The position numbers and the translations under genes are program-made. From Torreya grandis (Eukaryota > Streptophyta > Pinopsida > Cupressales > Taxaceae): 64,000 bases of DNA. The notes beneath the pieces were generated by a model. It ran no database searches. It was not told the DNA's origin and saw only the letters and a program-made list of their open reading frames with translations. How positions within the stretch are numbered: the stretch's first letter is position 1; each line of letters begins with the position of its first letter. Shown here piece by piece: positions 55,869 through 64,000 of the stretch. The stretch covers positions 4,484,001 through 4,548,000 of the forward strand of contig JARHVA010000021.1 in the NCBI GenBank assembly GCA_037957365.1. Direction: 5' to 3'.

Positions 55869-56832
55869 TGTTAGGTTGTGGAACTAAAAGCTTCAACTGT
55901 TTGAAGACATGGAGGAGTTGCTGAGTGTCACAGTCCTCGGCGTCGGTTAGGCTGACTGACGTCGGTCAGGGGTGAACAGGAAAACAACCGACATCGGCAG
56001 GAGTTGGCCGATGTCGGTCATCTCCAGGCAGACAGGGACCGATGTCGGTCGCCTGTGTGATTCCAAAACTGTTCGTTGCATGAACAGTTAGTTCGTTGAA
56101 CCGATTGTTTGCATGTAAAAAGCTATTTTTGGTCTTGAGTTGCGAGTCTAATTATTATAAATTAGAAGTCTAAGTTATTTTTTAGTGTGGGATCTATTTA
56201 TAGACCCATTGGCATGTATTGTAAGGTGTGCTAGATAGCCAGTGTGCTAGTTAGAGTTGAGCAAGTGTAGCTCCTTCTAGTTCCACAAATGAGCAAATAG
56301 AGGAAGGCAAGGTAGATCCTTCCAATTGTAAGAACAGGGTGATCTGCAGGTTGTTGCAAGATCAAGGAGAAGTTCTACATGTGTAAGTAAGATCATTTGA
56401 GTTGCAGATTGTTGCAGGTTCATGGAAGATCTACTTGAAGTACTTTGATTACTTGTGTACTGGCAGGGTTATTACTGACTAGTTGGAGGTGAACACCAAT
56501 TCTGTGTTTGAGTTGTGTGTTGGGACTATTTTTGGTAGGAGAGTGAACTCTTGATTGATAATTAATGGGAGCCCTTGAGGTGTGGGAAGCCTCTGAGAGG
56601 TGTAAGAAGAAGTGGCATCTTCTTTATTGTATTTTCTTTCTAGATGAGTATTAATACAAGTTTGTGTATTGTCTCTCATATTTTGTGCTATTTGTGAATT
56701 CTAGTTACTTATTGCTTCTGGTTAATTTTGCATGTTTAGTTGCTAATACAAGGTAATCATATGTGTTCTTATTGAGGAGAAAGATCTTAACAAGTGGGAT
56801 CAGAGCTGTTTGTTGTTTTTGATTTCCCATCA
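55869..56832 (+). repeat. 5' LTR of the Copia element (964 bp)
   Basis: Begins TGTTAGGTTG and ends CCCATCA. The first 200 bp are CpG-rich and hold five CCGACRTCGGT-type motifs. The rest is AT-rich, with a leader-like 3' end. Confidence 0.95.
55935..56052 (+). promoter_or_regulatory. Array of five CCGACRTCGGTC-type palindromes in the LTR
   Basis: Near-palindromic words occur at about 55,937, 55,956, 55,987, 56,008 and 56,039 (CTCGGCGTCGGT, CTGACGTCGGTC, ACCGACATCGGC, GCCGATGTCGGTC, ACCGATGTCGGTC). The complete form CCGACGTCGG contains an ACGT core of the kind bound by plant bZIP factors. Their place in the upstream part of the LTR suggests an enhancer. Binding is inference. Confidence 0.65.
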
Positions 56833-56834
56833 AC

Positions 56835-56845
56835 TGGTATCAGAG
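56835..56845 (+). promoter_or_regulatory. Primer-binding site (initiator Met tRNA type)
   Basis: TGGTATCAGAG begins two bases after the LTR end. It is the classic plant Copia primer site, complementary to the 3' end of initiator methionine tRNA. Confidence 0.9.
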
Positions 56846-56941
56846 ATTTTAGTTGGGTTACTAACAGGTGTTTTAGATCTGGTTAGTGTGTGTTGATTAC
56901 AAGTTACTCACAGGGATTTTTGTTTGAGTGGGAGTATAGCA

Positions 56942-58396
56942 ATGGCAGAAGAAAGTAAGCTACAAATGGAGAAATTTAATGGCAAGAACTATCAATTATG
57001 GAGGGTGCAGATTGAAGATTATCTGTATCAGAAAGATTTGTACTTACCGTTAGGTGGGGTTGCATGCAAGCCCACGGATATGAAGGATGAAGAATGGGAG
57101 GTTCTTGATCGGAAGGCTCTGGGATCTATAAGGTTGAGCCTTGCATCGTCTGTGATTTCCAACTTATCACAGGATAAGACAATGGTAGAGTTGATGGAAT
57201 CTTTGGCAAATTTATATGAAAAACTCTCAGCTTCGAATAAGGTATTTCTTATGAAGCAATTATTTAATTTGCAAATGTTGGAAGGTGGATCTGTTCATAG
57301 TCATCGTAGTGATTTTCATGGTTTGGTAAACCAATTAAATTCAGTAAATATTGTTTTTGATGATGAAATTAAGGCTCTCTTAATCTTATGCTCATTATCT
57401 GAAAGTTAGGAGAGTTTGGTAATGGTAGTTAGTAATACTACGTCTGCTTCTAAAATCTTAAAAGTGGATGATGTTGTGAGTGTAATCTTGAATGAAAAAA
57501 TTTGCAAGAAAAACACAGGTGAATCATCAGGGAATGCTTTGAGTGTTGAAAGCAGGGGAAGGCAAAGAGAGAAGATCGAGCATGGGAGATCAAGGTCCAA
57601 GATAGGCAGGAGATCCAAGTCCAAGTATGGCAGAATAACCTGCTGGAAATGTGGAAAGCAAGGGCATCTAAAAAGAGATTATTGGTTGGGTGAAGATCAG
57701 CATGAAGGACATGAAGAAGTAGATGTTGCAGATTATGTTGCACAAGATGCTCTGGTATGTTCCTTAGATAAAGTAGAATCTTGGGTTTTAGATTTTGGTG
57801 CCTCTTTTCATGCATCCCCAAATAGGAAATTTTTTCATGAGTATGTCCAGGGAGACTTTGGAGAAATTTATTTAGGGGATGGTAAGTCTTGTCAGATGGT
57901 TGGCAAAGGAAAAGTGAAGCTGAAATTGCAGACAGAGAACACATGGGTGTTGAAGGAGGTCATGCATATCCCAATCCTGAAGCGGAACTTGATTTATGTT
58001 GAAAAGTTAGGTGATGAGGGTGGCTCAGTAACTCTCACAGTGGACTCTTGGAAGGTTACAAAGGGTGCACTTGTTGTAGCAAGAGGTAAGAAAGTAGGTA
58101 CACTTTTTCTATCTACTTGTATTACTGATTCTCCTTCTGGTTTATCTACTTTAGCTGTAGATTCGAAGATGTGACTTAATAGGCTTGGTCACATGAATAA
58201 GAAGGAGATGCATGTTATTGAGTCAAAGGGTATATTTTTGGATTTGAAAAGCATGGATCGAGATTTTTGTATGCAAAAGAAGAAAGTGACATTTCTTGAG
58301 AAATCCGATGTTAGTGACAAGAACAGGAAAGCCTTGGTTTTCAAGGAGAAGATGACGGACAAAGATCAGCACAAGGAGCTGAAGAATTCTGAGTAG
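56942..58396 (+). pseudogene. Copia gag-protease-pre-integrase frame with two stops
   Basis: From ATG 56,942 one frame is open to 58,396 except for TAG at 57,407-57,409 and TGA at 58,172-58,174. Both stops sit where the family has Trp or a tolerant residue. Domains in order: UBN2 gag (FNGKNYQLWRVQIEDYL near residue 14), zinc knuckle CWKCGKQGHLKRDYW at about 57,640-57,684, whose last Cys is Tyr (CX2CX4HX4Y), protease (SWVLDFGASFHASPNRKFF at about 57,779, DSGAS changed to DFGAS), and pre-integrase (LNRLGHMNKKEM at 58,175, then FCMQKKKVTF). Gag and protease would form the particle and cut the polyprotein. The knuckle and protease are both altered at essential residues. The start at 56,942 is preferred over the upstream ATG at 56,924 because MAEESKLQMEKF is the usual Copia opening. 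Confidence 0.88.
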
Positions 58397-59009
58397 AGCA
58401 AGGTTAATTTGGACAAGGGTTTGATCTAAAAGGAGCTCGTGGGTAGAAGTCATCGCTCACAAGTAAAACACAGAGACCGACGTCGATTAGAAAACTGGCA
58501 TCGACATCTAGACAGGGACCAACTTCAGCTATGTGAAGCCCGACGTCGGTGACTCAAGATAGATAAACACCGGCATCGGTCAGGGGGAACTGACGTCGGT
58601 GATGAGGCAGTCGCACGGAATCGACGTCGGTCGGATGCAGACTAAGATGTGACCGACATCGGTCATTGAGACAGATTTTGGGCGGATAGCACGCTGTCAA
58701 GGAGTCTCAAACGCCCATATGGAGGACTTAAAGGGTAAGTAAGCTTCAAATTCATCATTTCCCTTCTTTACACTACTTGTTGCTCACTGATGGTCAAGAA
58801 CCAGGAAGTTATTAAAGAAGCAGAGTAGGTAGATCTAGGAAATAGTGGGAGCTTGGCATGGATGAAGGATGTGATTCCTTGGAGAAGAACCAAATGGGAG
58901 TTTTTTGGTGGAGTTGTCAGCTGGAAGAAAGCACTGAGAGATGAATGGATGTTATGGATAAAGAAGAGCGGAAATGGATACGTGAGACGAAAGGCCAGGG
59001 TATATAGTC
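58397..59009 (+). other. Interior segment replacing integrase and RT, with motif array
   Basis: No integrase DDE or RT motif is readable. The segment holds about eight CCGACRTCGGT-type words between 58,465 and 58,670. It then continues with a Lys/Trp/Glu-rich stretch (EFFGGVVSWKKALRDEWMLW near 58,900) that might be a last trace of the RT start. How it came to lie here is unclear. Confidence 0.55.
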
Positions 59010-59655
59010 TTGAGTAAGCTACAGGACAATGGAGGTTTGACCATTGTGTTTCTCTTTACCAGGTTGGATAATATTAGCTACATTATCCTGTTACTATATT
59101 GTGTGCTTGTTGCAGGGTTACACATACAGGGAGTTGCTGAACTAAAGGTAAAGCTAGTTCAGAGGTGTGTCATGAGGAATCTAGGAACAGCAAGATTCTT
59201 TGGCATGAGTGTGTTCTAGGGACATGGAAGGTCACAGGTTGATTTTGTCTCCAGATGATTGTGTGAAAACGGTTAGCATGCCGATAGTTAGTTTTATGAA
59301 CAGTGTCTTGATTCACATAATGAGGTTAAGTGCATGGTATGTACTAGACCTGAGATTTCCCAAGCAGTGGGAGTTGTCAAAAAGTTTGGAGCCAATCCGA
59401 GAAAGAAGCACTAGAGGGTAGTTCAGTGGATTCTTAGAGGGACCAGCAACAGGTGCACATGCTATGCAGGGTCAAGTTATTTTCTACATGGGTTTGTAGA
59501 TGCGGATGTGACAGGTGACTTGGATGACAGGGGGTGCACCATAAGATTTGTGGTGGTTGGTCTTCAAGAGTGATCTTGAAGAGGGATACAAAGCCAGGGA
59601 ACAAACTAGATGGTGTACAGGTACAAGTACAGTTGCAGCTATTTATCTCCAAGTG
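59010..59655 (+). pseudogene. Copia RT end and RNase H remnant
   Basis: Plus-strand pieces: MVCTRPEISQAVGVVKKFGA near 59,340 (family 'MVCTRPDIAHAVGVVSRF'), then KKH, a stop, RVVQWILRGTSNRC (family 'HW.AVKWILRYLKGT'), FLHGFVDADVTGDLDDRG near 59,490 (family 'L.GYVDADWAGD.D.RKST'), and TIRFVVV. The aspartates of 'DADxxGD' are kept. Several frame changes separate the pieces. It ends at the polypurine tract. Confidence 0.8.
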
Positions 59656-59660
59656 GGAGA
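59651..59660 (+). promoter_or_regulatory. Polypurine tract
   Basis: AAGTGGGAGA directly precedes the 3' LTR. It is the standard plant Copia plus-strand primer. Confidence 0.88.
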
Positions 59661-59661
59661 T

Positions 59662-60625
59662 TGTTAGGTTATGGAGCTAAAAGCTTCAACTATTTGCAGA
59701 CATGGAGGAGTTGCTGAGTGTCACAGTCACCGGTGTCGGTTAGGCCGACCGATGTCAGTCAGGGGTGAACAAGAATGCAATCGACATCGACAGGAGTCAA
59801 CTGACGTCGGTCATCTCCAAGCAGATAGGGACCGACATCGGTCGCCTGTGCGGTTCCAAAATTGTTCGTTACATGAACAGTTAGTTCGTTGAACCGATTG
59901 TTTGCATGTAAAAGGCTATTTTTGGTCTTGAGTTGCGAGTCTAATTATTGTAAATTAGAAGTCTAAGTTATTGTTTAGTGTGGGATCTATTTATAGACCC
60001 ATTAGCATATATTGTAAGGTGTGCTAGATAGCCAGTGTGGTAGTTAGAGTTGAGCAAGTGTAGCTCCTTCTAGTTCCAAAGATGAGCAAATAGATGAAGG
60101 CAAGGTAGATCCTTTCAATTGTAAGAACAGGGTGATCTGCAGGTTGTTGCAAGATCAAGGAGAAGTTCTACATGTGTAAGTAAGATCATTTGAGTTGCAG
60201 GTTGTTGCAAGTTCATGGGAGATCTACTCGAAGTACTTTGAGTACTTGTGTACTGACAGGGTTATTATTGATTGGTTGGAGGTGAACACCAATTCTGTGT
60301 TTGAGTTGTGTGTTGGGACCATTTTTGGTAGGGGAGTGAACTCTTGATTGAGAATTACTGGGAGCCCTTGAGGTGTGGGAAGCCTCTGAGAGGTGTAAGA
60401 AGAAGTGGCATCTTCTTTATTGTATTTTCTTTCTGGATGAGTATTAATACAAGTTTGTGTATTGTCTCTCATATTCTGTGCTATTTGTGAATTCTAGTTA
60501 CTTATTGCTTCTGGTTAATTCCACATGTTTAGTTGCTAATACAAAGTAATCATATGTGCTCTTATTGAGGAGAAAGATCCTAACAAGTGGGATCAGAGCT
60601 GTTTGTTGTTCTTGATTCCCCATCA
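59662..60625 (+). repeat. 3' LTR of the Copia element (964 bp)
   Basis: Collinear with 55,869-56,832 and of the same length. In the first 260 bp about 12% of bases differ; in the next 250 bp about 4%. Most differences are C/T or G/A. Confidence 0.95.
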
Positions 60626-60630
60626 TAAGT

Positions 60631-62279
60631 TAGAATGTTAAGACTTTAATACATTGTTTTCCAAAATATATTATTGTAGATTTGTTGGGCTATGCCATTG
60701 CATAAGTGGATGAGGTTTTCCTTATTGCAAAGATATTATTTGATTGAATAGAACTATTTAACCCTAAATTGGATGGATCAGTATAGTATAGAGTTAAGAA
60801 TATAGAAATGAATAAGCACAAGGGTGATAAATAGATCTATAGAAAACCAATTAACTACAAACTTTGATAAACAATATTCCAAATTCAAATTTTGAGATAT
60901 GCTAAAAATAGAAAGCAAAACTATTGATTGATATTGTAATAAAATAGAAATACGAGTACTTAGTTGGTTTACTATGCATATGCATATATGATATGCAACA
61001 AGTTAGAAGTAGAATGGAATTAGATTTTGGACAAGTCGTCAGATTTTATAAATTTATATTCTATGGCCTCATACGCTTGTATTAGATCCACATAATTGTG
61101 TCAACACTAGTTTTTGGGTTAGATGTAAGAGTTTAGTATGGAATAGTGATTAGATCTAGATTCGACCACCTAAAACCTTATGGGTTTTCTATTGCCTTTT
61201 CTCTGGTGTGTTTAGATTTTGTGCATAGTTTGTTACTCTATGTCAAATGATCAAACCATAGCTTCTTCACCCTTGAAGTGACTATGATAAAAATGGGTTA
61301 GTGAGTACACAATGTTGAGTTACCCTAAGGACCCCTCTATCAATAGGTATTGCCTAAATAGCCAATATTATTAAAAGGGCCTCAGACTTATGTAGTTTTC
61401 CCTTACATGTTGGATTATTTGTGTATAAGGATGAAATGTGTGATAAGCAAGTACATAGAGTGACATACATTTTAACTTAGAAAATATGGCTCACAAGATG
61501 TTCCTTTAGTATTTTAGACCTGTAGGAATACTATTTTTATGTTTGATATGGAAATAGGGACAAATAGAGCATTTTTTATCACTTGAATGCTTGATTGAGT
61601 ACTTTTGGTAAGTTTCCTTATGAGTTGCTAGGTGAGGAATGAATAAGTGTTGATCTTGTATATATACCAATCCCTTTTGAAAATTTCTCACACTAGATCA
61701 CTTAGGCTGACCATAAGGATATGTTTCATTTACAAATTTTATGATTTTAGGGCACTGAACACTTCGTTTGGCATAAGACACTTACATCGACGTAGGTGTC
61801 TAGCTGGGATGTAATTGTTTGGGAAGCTAAAAAATAGGTATAGGTCTAAAACTTGTAGAGGATGATTATAAGCATGTTTATAGTATTTTAAGAAATATCA
61901 AAGGCCTAGTCATTAGAATAATATTTGATCGGACTAAGAGATAAGCAATAGGCACAAGTGATAGTATATGCGATCATTTTGATAATGGGAAGGTATAGGA
62001 AATAATGGGTATAGCCATGAAAATTACTTTCCAAGTATACAATACTGAGGTACTATATGATTCAAATTTAGTATCTACATCCCCTGCTTTAATCTAGTAA
62101 TGAAATTTTTAGCTTCAAGGAAAAAAATGTGTACCTAAGTGTGTATAACACACCTTGCCTTTGGGTGAGTAATACACGTGTGTATCAATACAACATCTTG
62201 CCTTTTAGAAATTTGATTTGAAAATATGTTCCCTAATGAATCATTACAATTGAGATTAGGACAAATGTAAAACTTGAAA

Positions 62280-62282
<3 letters not shown>
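60631..62282. other. No recognisable gene
   Basis: AT-rich. An imperfect hairpin GACACTTACATCGACGTAGGTGTC lies at 61,777-61,800. Nothing else is identified. Confidence 0.45.

Positions 62283-62341
<59 letters not shown>
62283..62341. repeat. (TA)n microsatellite
   Basis: About 59 bp of TA dinucleotide. Confidence 0.97.
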
Positions 62342-62344
<3 letters not shown>

Positions 62345-62810
62345 CCCTCAACCTTGGAGAAAATGTGAGTTTCCACCTGACAGTTGAGTTTAAAATAATT
62401 GTGCAACCCAATCATACATATAAATGGGTGTGTGAATGATCCAAGTCACCTCATACTATAAATATGATTAGGGTGGATGATTTAATCACTCTATCTTTTA
62501 AACTTGGTAATATTGAGTGATTTAATCACCTCAACCTTGTTAAAAATGAACCAACTACTACTGTAGATTGACTCAATAACAATCTGTAAAATTCCATCCT
62601 CGTGTATTCTAATGTCCATATAAGTATTTAAAATATGAAACTAATTTTGATTTTGTAATTTAAGGTTCTCTTTGCATGGCATATGCACCTCATATATGTC
62701 TCAAGCTGAAACCTGAGTATAACAATGGTACCAATGTGTAAAATGTTGCCACAAATATGTATCTAAACCATATAATTATAAAATTTGACCAATTTAAATT
62801 TTTTACAAGT
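62342..62810. other. No recognisable gene
   Basis: AT-rich. 'GATTTAATCACxxCxxxCTT' recurs near 62,480 and 62,518. Nothing codes. Confidence 0.4.
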
Positions 62811-62814
62811 GTGG

Positions 62815-63020
62815 AAGACACGTTCCCATGACATGCCCCTACTGAGTCTAGAAAATTTGAGAACTGGTCCAAGTATGGAGAACAGGTTTCCATAACATGC
62901 CCCCATTGTAAGCTAAAAATGTTGAGTACTAAATTAATGTGAAAGTCATGCCTTTTTTGCATGCTCCTATTGAAATATGAAACTGTGAAAGTGTGAAATC
63001 CATGCCTCTATGGCATGCCC
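62815..63020. repeat. Diverged tandem repeat, 55-65 bp, four copies
   Basis: The word CATGxCATGCCC or variants (CATGACATGCCCC, CATAACATGCCCCC, CATGCCTTTTTTGCATGC, CATGCCTCTATGGCATGCCC) recurs at about 62,827, 62,891, 62,947 and 63,001. It is followed each time by an A/T-rich part with 'TGAAA' or 'TTGAG'. Confidence 0.7.
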
Positions 63021-63340
63021 TCACTAATATTCCCCCCTTTTGAGGTGAGAGAAAGTGGAAACTAGTAGTTACCTTACTTAAAAAGGATAAGATAGATGAA
63101 TAATGTCATATAGGAGTAGTATGTCTACGTAGATATAACAATGAGGTACATAGTATGTGATCTTATAAATTTCTAAGATGCATGGTGTGAATGATGAAAA
63201 CATCTAGATAGTAACAGTACAAGCTCAATAAGTAATCAAGCACACACACACACAAGAGCAATCAAAATAAAATCAAAAGGTAATGGTCTAAGGAGACCTC
63301 AAATAAGGGGCATGTTCAAATGATGCAAAATTTAAGGGAC
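63021..63340. other. No recognisable gene; short (CA)n
   Basis: AT-rich with a short CA tract near 63,240-63,254. Confidence 0.45.
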
Positions 63341-63425
63341 ATGACTTATTCAAATGTCCACAAGGCAATCAATGACATATTCAAATGTCAATCCAATAAT
63401 CAATGACATATTTAAATGTCAACGT
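63341..63425. repeat. 31-33-bp tandem repeat, three copies, with TGACAT/ATGTCA ends
   Basis: ATGACTTATTCAAATGTCCA, ATGACATATTCAAATGTCAA and ATGACATATTTAAATGTCAA occur in succession. The last two contain TGACAT and ATGTCA as an inverted pair. Confidence 0.8.
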
Positions 63426-64000
63426 AAACAAACAAAAGCATCGAGGCCATAAACAATGGAGCATATTCAAATACTCAAATAAGCAAAACAATAAAAAAGA
63501 AGGACATTTAATTAAGTACATAAAATGAAAGCATGGAAGCATAAACATACCATCCTAGTCCCTAGATATATGTGTTAGCAAAAAATATTTAGTACATAAT
63601 ATATCAAATACACTATGAAATATATAAGCATGGATAAAGGCATGCGTAAGTATATAAGCTCAAACATGATAATGAAAATGATCATATAATGATGTAACCT
63701 AGGTGTATCATGATCAAAGAAGCAAATGCCCCGAATGTCCATATGACATGAGTAGATGGAAGACCCATCACCTGAAAGTGCATATATCATGTGTTTGGGT
63801 ATGATTGTTTCACATTCAAAAGATGTGTGAAACACACACACACACACACATGATATGCTATCTACCAACATGAAACTAAAAAAATAGATTCTAAGGAACT
63901 AATATAACATGTAAATGTTGAAAACATTTTTTAATTTTTTTTTGGTATTTTATGGGATATTTAAAAATCAAATGCTATCATATGTTCTCATCCAATAGAT
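63426..64000. other. No recognisable gene
   Basis: AT-rich with a short (CA)n at about 63,832-63,850. The window ends without a feature boundary. Confidence 0.45.

Larger units (their letters stand above)
55869..60625 (+). mobile_element. Non-autonomous Copia element with 964-bp LTRs, TSD TAAGT
   Basis: LTRs at 55,869-56,832 and 59,662-60,625 are both exactly 964 bp. TAAGT lies immediately outside each end (55,864-55,868 and 60,626-60,630). The primer site TGGTATCAGAG follows the first LTR, and the polypurine tract AAGTGGGAGA precedes the second. The 2.8-kb interior encodes gag, zinc knuckle, protease and pre-integrase in one frame. It then jumps to the end of RT and RNase H; the integrase core and most of RT are missing. 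Perfect termini with deleted pol mean it moved with proteins from another copy or was deleted after insertion. Confidence 0.95.

Noticed and set aside
57450..57944. 164-residue minus-strand frame
   Set aside because: It lies opposite the Copia gag-protease frame, which has clear domains; this is its shadow.

Overview
The window is AT-rich nuclear DNA of a land plant with a large, repeat-filled genome. A gymnosperm is my guess, not proof. Evidence for a plant: L1-type LINEs with DUF4283 ORF1 and zf-RVT/RNase H ORF2, Copia and Ty3/gypsy elements with tRNA-type primer sites, a plant mobile domain relic, an ERECTA-like receptor kinase relic, and long (TA)n, (CA)n and (GA)n arrays. No intact host gene, tRNA, rRNA, CRISPR or operon is visible. 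Almost everything recognisable is a decayed mobile element.

Left part (1-20.9 kb): a Copia relic with one LTR (0.8-2.7 kb); a degenerate tandem array with a unit of about 545 bp carrying a nested palindrome (2.8-4.8 kb); a microsatellite-bounded segment present three times (5.7-6.8 kb); a LINE ORF1 fragment (7.6-8.35 kb, minus); a 706-bp-offset duplication (9.1-10.0 kb); a gypsy gag relic (11.4-14.06 kb, plus); and a plant-mobile-domain pseudogene (17.6-18.7 kb, minus) beside a 2.4-kb non-coding LTR element (15,234-17,633, TSD ATAAC). A degenerate copy of an unrecognised ORF family lies at 19.9-20.7 kb.

Middle part (20.9-45.3 kb): one nearly full-length L1-type LINE on the minus strand (about 20.95-26.9 kb) with DUF4283, zinc knuckle, endonuclease, RT, zf-RVT and RNase H all recognisable but broken; a 956-bp-offset duplication; an ERECTA-like kinase pseudogene (33.84-34.6 kb, plus); an unrecognised ORF with 22-residue repeats (35.4-36.47 kb, minus); then a complete non-autonomous gypsy element (36,467-45,310, minus, TSD AAAAC). 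This last has 2.76-kb LTRs, gag and protease, but RT and the integrase core are missing.

Right part (45.3-64 kb): a Copia pol fragment (46.0-47.15 kb, minus); a 1.68-kb insert flanked by a perfect 17-bp direct repeat, carrying a second copy of the ORF family seen at 20 kb (47.6-49.3 kb, minus); a GC-rich island (49.5-49.8 kb); a 2.62-kb solo LTR (50,964-53,586, TSD TATTT); a 67-bp-arm hairpin that pairs completely as plus-strand RNA (54,798-54,958); and a non-autonomous Copia element (55,869-60,625, TSD TAAGT) with a gag-protease frame broken by only two stops. Its LTRs and interior share an array of CCGACRTCGGT-type motifs.

The recurring theme is non-autonomous LTR elements that kept clean termini and gag/protease but lost polymerase. 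Several inactivating changes in the Copia and gypsy elements fit C:G to T:A transitions, as expected of methylated, silenced DNA.
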